Assembly: GCA_026874595.1 (NCBI GenBank)
Contig: CM049315.1
Coordinates: 70,441,916-70,505,915, forward strand
DNA from: Sipunculus nudus
Lineage: Eukaryota; Annelida; Sipuncula; Golfingiida; Sipunculidae
Direction of reading: 5' to 3'
DNA length: 64,000 nucleotides
Of the stretch, positions 11,236 to 22,540 are shown in pieces; within the stretch, counting starts at the first letter, position 1; every line of letters starts with the position of its first letter. Made by a program: the position numbers and the translations under genes. The notes beneath the pieces were generated by a model. The model ran no database searches, was not told where the DNA came from, and saw only the letters and a list, made by a program, of their open reading frames with translations.

Positions 11236-14200
11236 TTAAAGGTCAAGTCTGTTTGGGGCTCTACGTGTTCTCTGACTTCTTCGATGTAAGGATACATCGA
11301 CGTCAAGATCATGGCTTCCATCTGTCGGGCCACGTTTAACATTTGACTCTTGCATTCTCAGTCTACTTTGCAATGCTTCCCCGTTAATCTGTGTGTTTAG
11401 CATATCCTCTGAGTGTTCTTTTTCATTGGTATCAGCAACGGATGAGTCGATGTCATCATCGGGGTTTTCTGTGTTACTTTCGTTGTCGGAAGGACATTCT
11501 TCCTCTACGCCGGCTTCGTCGCAGGTTGAGACATTGAGCCAGGTGGGTGGCGTATCTGTTGCTTCGCACAACTTCAGATGATCAACATGCACAATTAACT
11601 CTCGGGTATTGTGATTCTTTTGTATCCTATATAAGAGGTCGTTCAGCTTTTCAACCACGAGATAAGGTCCAGTCCATCCGCATCCAAGTTTCTTCCTGGC
11701 TTCAGGTTGATACCATCGCCAAACCCATTGGCCGGCATTATATTTCCTCAATTTTGCTTTTTGATCGTATATTTTCTTCTGTCTTTTCATACTTTGTTTA
11801 AGATGAGTTCTTGCAAATTCATGGGATCGAGTTGCAGCTTCTTTCACCCATTGGACGTATTCAATCGGGCACATTGGCTCCTCTGTTCCCTCCGGATGGC
11901 CCATCATTAAGTCTAAGGGGAAATTGATTTCTCGACCCAAAAATAACAGGTTCGGGGTGCAACTTGTGCTCTCCTGCACTGCTGCCCTGTATGCCATCAT
12001 TAAGTAAGGTAGGTGGTCGTCCCAGTCATCTCGGTTGTCGTTGACAAATAACGCTAGCATCTGCTGGATGGTCCTGTTGAAACGCTCCACGAGCCCGTCA
12101 GACTGAGGCCTATAGGGAGTTGTTCGTGTTTTATCTATCTCTAATAGTTCCATTAACCTCTGGAAGAGAACAGATTCAAATTCAGGTCCTTGGTCTGAGT
12201 GTAGTTGCAAAGGTACTCCATAACGGCAAACGAATTGGGTCACTATGACATCTCCAACGGTTTGAGCCGTATGATCTTTAAGTGCATATGCCTCTGTCCA
12301 CTTGGTAAAATAATCGGCCAGGACCAAAATATAACAATTTCCTTCCTTTGTCTCTGGAATCGGTCCCAAAATGTCAATTGCAACTCGTTCTAAAGGTGCC
12401 CCTACTGGTTTTTGCAGCAGCTTGGCCTTGCCAGCGCCTGGTCCAGCTTTCCGGGTTGCACACTTTTTGCAAGTTTTACACCAACGTGCAATTTCTTCAC
12501 GTTGTCCGGGCCAATAACATCTCTGTCGAACTCTCTCGAGAGTCTTTTTGACCCCAAGGTGGCCTCCGAGTCTTGTACCGTGTAACTGATTCATAATCCA
12601 CTTTCTTAGTTGTTCGGGTGCAACTAGTTGCCAAGTTGCCTTGCTAACTCGGACAGGTAGTACTCTATACAGAAGTCTATCTCGGCACTTCAGTGTGTTC
12701 CACTGGAGCCAATAGGTCTTCACCTCTTTACCTTCGCTGCTCACTATTTGCCATGCGGGTCGCTCCGATGATTCAGACATCCAAGAAGTTATTTTTCGAA
12801 TGCTGGGGTCATCTTGCTGGAGTTTGTACAGTTCCTCTTCAGACCATCCCTCTAGCCATCTCTCGGAAAGACCCTTTTCTGCCCGTCCTGTAGTCCGGTT
12901 ACATTCGGCTGAAGTTTTCTTTCTTGATAAAATAGGGTAGAGTTGTTTTTCCCGAATATCTAAAGGTGACGCAGAGGTCTTGATGCTGGTAAGCATGTTG
13001 TTACTCTGTTGAGATATTTCTTGATGGTCTGGGCATTGATCGTACCCGCAAACCTTTTTGCATGGTCTACGGGAGAGGGCGTCAGCGTTTTTGTGCCCTG
13101 ACCCTTTCCGATGCTCCACGATGAAGTCATATTCGGATAACTGAGTTATCCAACGAGCAATCATCCCTTCTGGGTCTTTAAAATTTACCAGCCACTTCAA
13201 GCTGTAGTGGTCCGTTCTAATTAAGAATGGTTGACCATAGAGATAGTGTCTGAAGTGTTTCATTGAAACAACCAAAGCAAGAAGTTCTCTGTAGGTAGTA
13301 CAGTAGTTCCGCTGTGTTTTAGAGAGTGTCTTGCTGAAATATGCAATCACTTTTTCATGTCCTTCTTGTTTTTGTGAAAGTATTCCACTTATTCCCTCTC
13401 CACTTGCATCCGTGTCCAAGATAAACTGCCCCTGGTTGATGGGATATGCAAGTATTGGTGAAGTTGTTAATCTATCTTTCAGATGATGAAATGCGGCATC
13501 ACATGGTGGAGTCCAGCAATACTTTGTACTCTTTTGTAGGAGTCTAGTCAATGGTGTCGCAATCGAGGCAAAGTCTGGAACGAACTTTCTGTAATATGAC
13601 GCGAGTCCCAGAAAACTCCTTAACTGGCGAACATTTTCGGGCCGCGGCCAGTCTTTTACGGCCTGAATTTTCTCTGGATCGCACCTGACTCCTTCTGGTG
13701 AGACTATATGTCCCAGAAAAGACAGTTCCTTATGAAATAAATTACACTTCTTGGGCTTAAGTGTTAAATTAGCCTCCTTGAGTCGGTCAAACACACAGCG
13801 CAGATTCTGTAGCGTTGACTCGAAGTCGGATCCGAAGATAATGATATTATCCAAGTAAACCAAACATTTAGTCCATGTTAGGCCTCTTAGAATTAAGTCC
13901 ATTAATCTGGCAAAGGTGGCTGGGGCATTACAAAGTCCGAACGGCATGACATTGAAGTGGAATAATCCATCTGTGGTGACGAATGCTGTTTTCTCCTTGT
14001 CTGTTTTATCCATGGCCACCTGACAATATCCACTCGCTAAATCCAGAGTACAGAACCACTGGGCTCCCGCTAATGCGTCAAGGTTGTCATCAACACGAGG
14101 TAGCGGATATGCATCTTTCTTTGTTACTGCGTTCAGACGTCGGTAGTCCACACAGAATCGAACGCTGCCGTCCTTTTTTTTCACTAAGACCACTGGAGAA

Positions 14201-15078
14201 GCCCATGGACTGTTGCTGGGCTCAATGATACCTTCCGACATCATCTTTTGTATTTCACTTGTAACAAGCTCTTTTAGTCTCAATGGAAGTCGCCGATGCG
14301 GTAATTTGATTGGATGGTTGGTACCCGTGTTGATTTTGTGGGTAGTTCTGTCGGTTCTACTTAGTTGTCCTTCTGGTTGTAAAAACAGGTCTTGATATTC
14401 GGTTAGAACCTGCTTTAATGCGAGTTGTTGTTCCTCTGTTAAATTCTCTGATACTCCTTCGACTAACGTTACAAGGTGATCTGGCAGCTCGGTCGGTGGC
14501 GTTCCCGCCCCAGAAGCAGTAGATTCGTTCATACTATAAACATCCCTATCCAACTGAAAGGAAGCCAATTTCTCAACATATCCAACCCTGGTGTTCTGTT
14601 CCAAACATCTGACGCTCGATCCGACATTAGTCACACTTAATCTAATATTATTGTTGATTTTTCTTTCTACCACACCTGCTGGCATACTGATGTCCTTTTC
14701 CTCCAGAAATTTTCTGGCCGGCTCGAATATAAAAGTTCCAAGTGCGGATACATCCTCGATGTGACATTCCACGTACATTTCTGTCATTGGTTTAATCCAT
14801 GTTGTCTCTGATACAACAACGTCCAACTGTTGTCTTTTCTCGTGGTGTAGATCAATACTCTGGTTGTCCAAGTAAAGTTTACCATCATAGACACTGAAGA
14901 CAGCCTTCATCTGTATCAGGAAGTCCAGACCTAGTATCCCCTCCAGATTTTTCAGTGGACTTATCAGGCATGATTTTTCATATAGGTGCTGTCCAATTGT
15001 CAATTCCAAATCGGCGACACCAGACACAGGTAACTGCTGACCGTTGGCCACCTCTAGTTGTACTTGGGTCTCCCTCAA
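11236..15078 (-). CDS. LTR-1 pol polyprotein (protease remainder, RT, RNase H, integrase)
   Basis: The 1280-codon open frame reads, in order: the C-terminal half of the aspartic protease; a Ty3/gypsy RT; RNase H with a DTDASG motif; an integrase with an HHCC zinc-binding module (HGTRLGGH ... CKTCKKC), a D,D,E core (IDILGP, SDQGPEF, VERFNRT) and a GPY/F-type module (GWTGPYLVV). A chromodomain is not seen. The frame continues upstream past the protease VDTG site, but a TAA at 15127-15129 interrupts it three codons after that motif. The RT box, usually YxDD, reads YLDN (AAT at 13846-13848). Both changes should inactivate the product. Relative to gag the frame is -1, with overlap near 15300; I see no canonical slippery heptamer. 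Confidence 0.93.
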   Translation of the reverse strand: MRETQVQLEVANGQQLPVSGVADLELTIGQHLYEKSCLISPLKNLEGILGLDFLIQMKAVFSVYDGKLYLDNQSIDLHHEKRQQLDVVVSETTWIKPMTEMYVECHIEDVSALGTFIFEPARKFLEEKDISMPAGVVERKINNNIRLSVTNVGSSVRCLEQNTRVGYVEKLASFQLDRDVYSMNESTASGAGTPPTELPDHLVTLVEGVSENLTEEQQLALKQVLTEYQDLFLQPEGQLSRTDRTTHKINTGTNHPIKLPHRRLPLRLKELVTSEIQKMMSEGIIEPSNSPWASPVVLVKKKDGSVRFCVDYRRLNAVTKKDAYPLPRVDDNLDALAGAQWFCTLDLASGYCQVAMDKTDKEKTAFVTTDGLFHFNVMPFGLCNAPATFARLMDLILRGLTWTKCLVYLDNIIIFGSDFESTLQNLRCVFDRLKEANLTLKPKKCNLFHKELSFLGHIVSPEGVRCDPEKIQAVKDWPRPENVRQLRSFLGLASYYRKFVPDFASIATPLTRLLQKSTKYCWTPPCDAAFHHLKDRLTTSPILAYPINQGQFILDTDASGEGISGILSQKQEGHEKVIAYFSKTLSKTQRNYCTTYRELLALVVSMKHFRHYLYGQPFLIRTDHYSLKWLVNFKDPEGMIARWITQLSEYDFIVEHRKGSGHKNADALSRRPCKKVCGYDQCPDHQEISQQSNNMLTSIKTSASPLDIREKQLYPILSRKKTSAECNRTTGRAEKGLSERWLEGWSEEELYKLQQDDPSIRKITSWMSESSERPAWQIVSSEGKEVKTYWLQWNTLKCRDRLLYRVLPVRVSKATWQLVAPEQLRKWIMNQLHGTRLGGHLGVKKTLERVRQRCYWPGQREEIARWCKTCKKCATRKAGPGAGKAKLLQKPVGAPLERVAIDILGPIPETKEGNCYILVLADYFTKWTEAYALKDHTAQTVGDVIVTQFVCRYGVPLQLHSDQGPEFESVLFQRLMELLEIDKTRTTPYRPQSDGLVERFNRTIQQMLALFVNDNRDDWDDHLPYLMMAYRAAVQESTSCTPNLLFLGREINFPLDLMMGHPEGTEEPMCPIEYVQWVKEAATRSHEFARTHLKQSMKRQKKIYDQKAKLRKYNAGQWVWRWYQPEARKKLGCGWTGPYLVVEKLNDLLYRIQKNHNTRELIVHVDHLKLCEATDTPPTWLNVSTCDEAGVEEECPSDNESNTENPDDDIDSSVADTNEKEHSEDMLNTQINGEALQSRLRMQESNVKRGPTDGSHDLDVDVSLHRRSQRTRRAPNRLDL

Positions 15079-15299
15079 AAATGGTCTCTGCGTTAGCTGA
15101 TTCCATACGTGTTCCGCTAAAACCGTTTAATGTGACCCTGTATCCACTAACATTGCAATGTTTAACTCATCGACTACTACATAAACAAACCAAGATGAAC
15201 ACGAACTATCTAATCTATGGTGTGTAGGATGTTTATCCTTTCTAACTGGCCTTTTCTTATTCCTACGGGCTTGGTTTTCGGCCGCGTGACCAGCCCCTT

Positions 15300-16676
15300 C
15301 TAGTTTGAAATGGGTGTACTTTTCTCCTGTTGAGGCTCCCTTGATCTCGGATAGGGCGTGTCAGTGGCTCGTCGTGCACGTCTCGGGCAGTCGGAGCGGA
15401 AGTGACCCTTCTGATGACAGTTGAAGCATACGTCATCTTTCCGGTTTGGTTTTTCTTGGCTCGCTGACTCGGCTGCATCGAGTTGTAGTCTGTGAAGCGT
15501 CTGCTGTAGGTCGCGTACAGTTTTCGTTAACTGCATCAGAGTTTCTTCACATTGTACCACCCTTTTATCTTCAGTTTTATCGGTTTGAGCAGCGTAAACT
15601 AAACCCCTAGGTTTAGCAGTAACCCTGTTTCGTTCAGAAAGCCCCTCGTTTTGTTCGTATTCCTCTGTGAGAGAGACGGCCATTTCAACTGTTTGGGGTC
15701 GACTGTAGCGCACATGGCGTCGTAATTCTGCCGGCTCTAGGTTTTTGATGAACTGGCTTATTACGAGCCTTTCTCTGTTGTTAATTGGGAAAGTCGGATA
15801 TGCTCGACTGGCGAAACGCTGCAGCACCTGTGCATAGTCAGCTGGAGACTCATTCCGCTCTCTCCTCCTCTCCATAAAACGGCTCTCATATGACTCTTGT
15901 CGCTCCCTCGGGCAATACTTTCTTTCAATTGTCGCAACCAGTCGGTCATAATCCCAGGCGTCTTCTGTGGCCATATCTCCAAGAAGTCTCTGTGCATCGC
16001 ATCTTAAGCTAGCTGCGAGATGCATAGCTCTTTTTTGGTAGTCCCATTCATTTATCCTGGAAACTGTCTCAAAATGAACTCGGTAGTCGGTCCACTCGGT
16101 ACTCCTGCCATCAAACGTTGCTGGTTCTCTTTGTTTTCTTTTCACTCGATATTCTGTGGCTGGCGGTGGGAACACAGGTCGAATGGCGGTTGGTCGAGGA
16201 AGGTCTGGTTGTTCGATCATGAAGGTATTTTCCGGCCATGTTGATCTTGGTGCTGCGTACATCGTACTTGGTTCCACAGTTACTCGCTTATCTGACCTTC
16301 CTTTTTGTTGTGGTTCTCCACAGGTGGTTGGCTGGCGATACTGGGCTCTCTCATCTCTGCCGGTTGGTTCTGTCATGCCATTGTCGGCCGGCTGGTATTG
16401 GGGGTTAATCTCTGTGTCAGGCGACCTAACTGGTGGAATTGACGGGTTGTCGCCGGGTGTTAAGCTGAGTGGTGGTCGACTACCTCTCGTCGTTTCCACT
16501 GATGACGCCCTACGTTCTTCCAGTGTATCAGGGACCTCTAGTAGTCCAGTTGCCTCCGACCTGTCTACCTCCTGCCCCTGATCACTACTTTGTCTCTGTG
16601 AAACTGGTGTACTAAACAGGGACATTGTCCTACGAAATAATTTTCCCAAGAAACTCGTATCTGTTGCCATTACCAA
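15300..16676 (-). CDS. LTR-1 gag
   Basis: 458 aa, intact. It begins at the first ATG downstream of the primer-binding site. The middle has a retrotransposon capsid-like region (FDGRSTEWTDYRVHFE and following helices). The C-terminus carries one CCHC zinc knuckle of the form C-X2-C-X4-H-X4-C (CFNCHQKGHFRSDC). The first 170 residues are Pro/Arg/Ser-rich and low in complexity. The stop at 15300-15302 overlaps the pol frame, which lies one base back (-1), as expected for translation by frameshift. Confidence 0.92.
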   Translation of the reverse strand: MVMATDTSFLGKLFRRTMSLFSTPVSQRQSSDQGQEVDRSEATGLLEVPDTLEERRASSVETTRGSRPPLSLTPGDNPSIPPVRSPDTEINPQYQPADNGMTEPTGRDERAQYRQPTTCGEPQQKGRSDKRVTVEPSTMYAAPRSTWPENTFMIEQPDLPRPTAIRPVFPPPATEYRVKRKQREPATFDGRSTEWTDYRVHFETVSRINEWDYQKRAMHLAASLRCDAQRLLGDMATEDAWDYDRLVATIERKYCPRERQESYESRFMERRRERNESPADYAQVLQRFASRAYPTFPINNRERLVISQFIKNLEPAELRRHVRYSRPQTVEMAVSLTEEYEQNEGLSERNRVTAKPRGLVYAAQTDKTEDKRVVQCEETLMQLTKTVRDLQQTLHRLQLDAAESASQEKPNRKDDVCFNCHQKGHFRSDCPRRARRATDTPYPRSREPQQEKSTPISN

Positions 16677-16877
16677 GTGTTTCGAGTATTACATACATTA
16701 ATTTCATATAAACAAAGAAAGAAAATATTCCTGAATTAGCTATATCAGATTTAACTGCCAAAATAACTCGCACTAATTTCCGTTAGCTCTCTAGCTATAT
16801 TTATGTATCTCTTAATGTATTAGTATTCGCTACTAAAATGTAGGATAATTTACATGTTAACTCTGCTATGCACTCGG
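16677..16877 (-). other. LTR-1 5' leader
   Basis: About 200 bases between primer-binding site and gag ATG. A possible splice donor, CTTG|GTAATG, overlaps the gag start. It could feed the acceptor at 11149-11151 in front of ORF3. No coding content. Confidence 0.4.
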
Positions 16878-16895
16878 GCCCCGCGTTGGGCGCCA
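16878..16895 (-). other. Primer-binding site, tRNA-Lys(CUU) type
   Basis: On the element strand TGGCGCCCAACGCGGGGC starts 8 bases after the 5' LTR. It matches the complement of the 3' end of metazoan tRNA-Lys(CUU) with one mismatch (CGCGGGGC against CGTGGGGC, from my knowledge of that tRNA). Confidence 0.8.
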
Positions 16896-16903
16896 AAAAT
16901 ATC

Positions 16904-17559
16904 TGTAACACCTGGGGGTTGGGGTTACGTGGGTGTAGGTTCAGGGTTCACTGAGTGCGAACGCCCGAGTGCGATGTCGCAATACATGCAAACATTCTCG
17001 CAGATGCATACACAACTTTAGATTCCAAATTGGTAGTAAACTCTTTATATATACTATTAAAATAAACTTACATAGTCTGAATGATGACTAGGTCGACATG
17101 CGTGATGACAGATGCAGTCTCCAACTACAGAGTAATTGGCAAAGTCGAGGGATGATGCGGTTCGCTGGCGCAGTAATAATTCCGTAAAACAAGTCCGAAT
17201 ATCCAGAAATACAGGCAGTTGTATAATCAAACAGAAAAAAGGTACTCCAAAAATAATTATCAAAGTCTCCTCTAAATGCTGATGTGGTGCGAGCTGAAGC
17301 AAGTACGAACTGTCTCTCCCCCCAAGCTAGGCGGGCCCTTTATATAGCCTCTGACCCCCTGCTGTCCGGCACGTCTTCCGCCCCAGCGGTAGCCGCCCAG
17401 CCCGGTTTCCCTGCTCCGGATAACGGCCGGTCATCACTGACCTAGTGACTGCCCTCAACGAGTGATTACATAATGTTTACTCGCAGCATACCCCGGCATC
17501 GCGCACCTGCGAGCCACCAAGCGCTGGCTGCTCTCGCATACAGCCTGGTATTCGTTACA
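16904..17559 (-). repeat. 5' LTR of LTR-1
   Basis: 656 bp, the same length as the other copy, with two substitutions seen by eye. Its right end abuts a TA repeat. Confidence 0.95.
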
Positions 17560-17571
17560 ATATATATATAA

Positions 17572-18849
17572 AAGACTTCTAATGATTTATTTCGTTATTG
17601 TTCAGTGATATATGATATTTATATTCTATATTTAATTTTATTGAGGAACCATTAAAAAAAATTCTTTAGATTCAGTATACGAATTAATTTTGAAAAGTCT
17701 TAACTACAGATGAAGACTGGTCGCATTTCCTAAAATTTCTGAAAAAAATAAGACATAAATTATTCTGTCATTCATTCTCCAGCATCCACTCTGACTAGCA
17801 CTTTTTGGTAGCTATACTTTGGTAAAAGTAAGCTTTTGCTGTCATATGTCGTCTCATTTTTTTAACGAGCAAAATTGGTCATTAGATACCAACATTTTAT
17901 GTCATGGTTTACAATACATTCGCACCAGAGAAGTTAAAATGAATTTAATTTGATATTGAACTATTTTCAAATTGGCTTTTGGCGAAATTTTTAAATTTTG
18001 CTGATTGTGAATGTGACATTATACCGAAATATGTTTTAACAATCACGATGTCGATTACCACATATGTCCTTTATAATATTTATGGTTATATACTTCTACA
18101 GGAATAAAGATAATGTGATTCCTAGGTAAATTTTATAACGGTGGGTAGCTAAATCGTGGTCGGAAAATATGAACAATTAAAAATTTACTATTATATAATG
18201 ATATATTGGTTGAGTGGTTTATTTGCAGATGTAGTCTATATATGGATGGTACAATCTTTATTGAATTACAGCTGAAATCGTATTTCCATATCGTGGTTGC
18301 ATTTTATGCTCATCTGCTACATAAATGAATCATGCCTGGTTGAAATTTAACATTATCAAATCATAATTCGTAATCATTAAACATGAGAGGTTTAAATTTT
18401 AATGCAGTGTGGGTTTGGTATAATCTCCTGGGAAATTCAAGATTTAGTGAACGCTTCACGTTTTTTTATTATCGTTCTGTAGCATAAAATAATGTTTCAA
18501 ATTCAGCAGAACGTCACGGCCCATGGACCACTGGTGTTTGTTGGCATATCTTCTCCCAATTCAAGTATCTGTGTAATATTCGTCACAAGCACGGCCTTCC
18601 ACGTACATGTGTACATGTGTAATTAAACTACTTCAGGTAATTATAGGGTCCACGTGCGTCTCAAAGAACGTGTACTATGATCAGAACACACTTTTGAGAT
18701 CCCATGCAGGACTGTATATTTAAAGGCTTTTTTAATGTTTCACAAAACCTGGCTTAGTTTTTAGCGAAAGTTAGTTATATCTCGGTAATGCCAAGTATGA
18801 CACTGTATTCGAAGAAACCCGAGATGGAAGATGATAGATTCTATGTATG

Positions 18850-18904
<55 letters not shown>

Positions 18905-19529
18905 CTGGGTTTGTAAGTGTCATATAGAACTTTGAATAGAAAATTTCATATTAACTGAAAATATTTACTGAGCTCCATACAGGAAAATAGGCAAAAATAT
19001 TATTTTCTGTTCGTTAGTTAATAAGTCGTTTTTTTTTTCAAGATAATAATTCGTAACTTGCAACTGTTAAAGTGATATATGTAGCGTGAATAGCACTGGC
19101 AATCAAGCTGCAAAATATATTTAACTAAAATATGCAATACTTCAGATAGGAATTGTGAACACTGGATATGAAAACATTAAGAATATTTAATATAAATAAC
19201 AGTGAGAATTTAAACCATAGCCTGAATGTAAGTGGTGTTAGTTACAAGATGAACTGATGCTGCAGTTCGGTGGGGAAAAATAGAAAGAGACACTTGAACA
19301 ATACTAGGTGAGTAAGGACGTAAAAATAGACGTGTCAGAATGAGATTAGCGGCCCGTGAATCCGCCGATACACCCGGGGAAATGTATATTACTCTGATGT
19401 CACGGACATGCGGCTCATAAATATGTCGAAAGCGCCGTCGAAAATCACAGCCTATAAAATCTAGGCTATTTGACTTGCGTAAGCGGAATGGCATTTATGG
19501 TACGCCTTTTTCAATCATGAATACGTATG

Positions 19530-19560
<31 letters not shown>

Positions 19561-20266
19561 AGTTTTTCAAATATACAATGTTTACTACACTAATGAAAAC
19601 AACACAATAAACGTTTTCTGTCAAGTTCAAGAGCTACTCACCGGGTGTTTCATATGCTGACGAGCAGGTCAATATGGGGGCATCATTTGCATCCGATCGA
19701 GGTGGTCGCTAAACCTAGGTGGTCGATAGGCGAGGTTTTTCTTTATAAAGACGCGAAAGTACATGCATATGAATGATTGTCTAATATCAGTGACAGATGA
19801 ATCTGCAAATAGTCTGTCACCAAAAATAAATGTTCTATCGATTTCCCAGCCAATATAAGCTGTGTTACTGTTTTTTTATCGTATAATAACTGTCACTGGT
19901 CACTGGGCCCTGTATTCTTGTTTTAAAGGTTAAATCTTTTGATAGCGCAAAGTAACAGACTGTTATGTACTGGTGTGTTCGTGGAATGGTCTTCTTATTG
20001 CCCGTACAAGGAAAGTGTCTTTAAATTGTGTGTTAATAAGTATGTCGTGAAGTTTTATTCTTGGTGCACCGAAGCGTCTCAGGACGTTCACACTATATAA
20101 CACTATAGTGTAGCGGTAAACACGGACTCAAATAGATGTAATGCTTTGTTTAACCGATTTCCGACTTCTTCAGGCATGGGATCACTTAGCATGAACAATG
20201 TTAATGTATTATTGTAGTTGAATATATCCCAACAATTATATATACAAGCAGCAGGCTTCTCTCTCT

Positions 20267-20270
<4 letters not shown>
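17572..20270. other. Intron sequence, no gene recognised
   Basis: AT-rich intronic DNA with a TA array at about 18847-18902 and a GA tract at about 19530-19560. Short open frames only. Confidence 0.45.
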
Positions 20271-20271
<1 letters not shown>

Positions 20272-20325
<54 letters not shown>

Positions 20326-20395
20326 TCAATTAGTTTAACTTCATCCGTTGGTACTTCAGCACTGTAGTACTAACGGATGAGGTCAAACTAACTAA
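20272..20395. repeat. (TA)n array with long hairpin
   Basis: A TA array (to about 20319) is followed by an inverted repeat of about 26 bp per arm (TTAGTTTAACTTCATCCGTT ... AACGGATGAGGTCAAACTAA) around a ten-base loop. It looks like the end of a TA-associated mobile repeat. I see no hammerhead core in it. Confidence 0.7.
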
Positions 20396-20514
20396 ACAAT
20401 AATTAATTATAAACGCTACCATATGGCAGAGAACTATCACCTGGATGTATTGAATTCATGGTATGTGATCAATGCAAATTATATATATATATGTTTATAT
20501 AAATAAAATGTCGG

Positions 20515-21365
20515 AGGCCAGATCTAAATCCAGTCCAGTTTAGATCTGGCATTGTCCAGATCACGATTGGGATCTGGTCTCGGCCAATTGTAAATTGAAC
20601 TAGTCCAGATTGGGATTTGGACTAGGCCTGATCAAAATCCATCATGTCAGTTAAGATTGCTGTTCATCAAGTATAACTTAAATTTATATTAAATAATCTA
20701 ATTTTTATTTTATTTCTTGACTGATTGATTTCTTCATACTTTATTACTTAAATATGTTAGGATTCAATATTATTTATTTATATAACTATAAAAAAATAAA
20801 ATTTATTTAATACATATTTAAATTAGATTATACTAAATGGAAAGCGTTTGCCAAATCAATTAAATTCAAAATAGAAACTGTAATTAATATAGTTTGCTGG
20901 AAATATGACCATATTCATACAAATTTTACTCATGTCAACAGTTATGCTATCATTGCAAGGTGAATATGAAACAAGCACAATGACAAATAAAGCAGTTTTC
21001 CTTTTAAAAATTAAAATCAGTAATGGGTCAAAGAAAAGCTTATACTTATGAAGTTAGTTGAGACATTTCCACTCCTCTGATCAAAGTTCACTCACTGTAA
21101 CAAAATCTGTTTGTTAGTTTTGTGCTTTCTTATATAAAAATTAAGTTATATCAAACCCAAATGAGTCCAGCGCAGATAACAAAAATGCCTCAACCAGAAC
21201 TAAATTTGAGATGATGGATTTTGATCTTGGCACAGTCCAGATCCAAATCACAATCTGGACTAGTATAGTTTAGAATATGCCTAGACCAGAATTCAATTCA
21301 GGAGGATTTTGATTTGGCCTAGTCCAGATTCCAATTGCAATCTTGACTGGTCCAGTTTAGAATTG
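20515..21365. repeat. Imperfect repeats around TCCAGAT/ATCTGGA
   Basis: Several diverged, partly inverted copies of blocks such as AGTCCAGATTGGGAT and ATCTGGACTAG lie at both ends of this stretch (20515-20640 and 21225-21365). They frame unremarkable AT-rich DNA next to the 27-bp minisatellite. Confidence 0.45.
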
Positions 21366-21369
21366 GCCT

Positions 21370-22268
21370 ACTACAGGCCCAGACCATATCCCAATCATAA
21401 TCTGACCAAGACATATCCCAATTATGTTCTGGACAAGACATATCCCAATCATGTTTCTGACCAAGACATAGCCCCATCATATTCTGACCAAGACATATCC
21501 CAATTTTATTCTGACAAAGACATATCCCAGTTATATTCTGGCCGTGACCATATCCCAATTATATTCTGACCAAGACATATCCCAATCATATTCTGACCAA
21601 GACATATCCAAATTATATTCTGACCAAGGAATATCCCAATTATAATATGGCCAAGACATATCCCAATCATATTCTGACCAAGACATATCCCAATTATATT
21701 CTGACCAAGACATATCCCAATTATATTCTTACCAAGACACATCCCAATCATATATTGTTCAAGACATATCCCATTTGTATACTGCTCAAGACATATCCCA
21801 ATTATATTTTGACCAAGACATATCCCAGTTATATTCTGACCAAGACATATCCAAATTATATTCTGACCAAGACATATCCCAATTATATTCTGACCAAGAC
21901 ATATCCCAATTATATTCTGAACAAGACCATATCCCAGTTATATTCTGAACAAGACAATACCAATTATATTTTGACCAAGACATATCCCAGTTATATTTTG
22001 ACCAAGACATATCCCAATTATATTCTGACCAAGACCATATCCCAGTTATATTCTGACCAAGACATATCCCAATTGTATTCTTACCAAGACACACCCCAAT
22101 CATATTCTGATCAAGACATATCCCATTTATATACTGGCCAAGACATATCCCAATCATCTTCTGATCAAGACATATCCCATTTATATACTGGCCAAGACAT
22201 ATCCCAATTATATTTTGACCAAGACATATCCCAGTTATATTCTGGCCAAGACATATCCCAATCATATT
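21370..22268. repeat. 27-bp minisatellite, about 33 units
   Basis: Tandem array with consensus CAAGACATATCCCAATTATA followed by TTCTGAC. The unit is 27 bp, a multiple of three, and lacks stops in several frames on both strands. Long frames therefore arise on both strands (for example 21647-22393 + and 21786-22265 -) with nine-residue periodicity. Variants (ACTGG, AACAAG, TTACC) are scattered. It lies in the host gene's first intron. Confidence 0.95.
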
Positions 22269-22499
22269 ATGTTATACGCTTTAGTGCAGATTGTTTATTT
22301 TGTTCACAAACTTTCAAAGATAGAGCTCCTTCATCAAAAGGCAATTGGAAATTGTATAAAAAAAGCGACTGTATAAATATGTTATATGTTTGATTAACAA
22401 TAAATAATAACCATAATGCCAAATCACGATATCCACATTACTTCTTTAATAAACGGCAGCCGTCATTTACGCAAATTATCATTACAGATGAACACATAA

Positions 22500-22540
22500 C
22501 ATACGTGGAGATCTTTATATATATATATATATATATTAAA
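22500..22540. repeat. Short (TA)n tract
   Basis: TA tract inside otherwise featureless intronic sequence (22270-23227). Confidence 0.7.

Larger units (their letters stand above)
8734..17559 (-). mobile_element. Full-length Ty3/gypsy LTR retrotransposon (LTR-1)
   Basis: A complete element in antisense orientation to the host gene intron. It has two 656-bp LTRs (TGTAAC...GTTACA), a primer-binding site, gag, pol (protease, RT, RNase H, integrase), a third zinc-finger ORF, a minisatellite and a polypurine tract. It is flanked by ATAT on both sides, but the exact target duplication cannot be fixed inside a TA repeat. By eye the LTRs differ at two positions (near 8956/17126 and 9016/17186), so it inserted recently. 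Pol nevertheless carries a stop in the protease and an altered RT catalytic motif. Confidence 0.95.

Noticed and set aside
21370-22268. CRISPR array
   Set aside because: The repeats are directly tandem with no unique spacers, in a eukaryotic intron.
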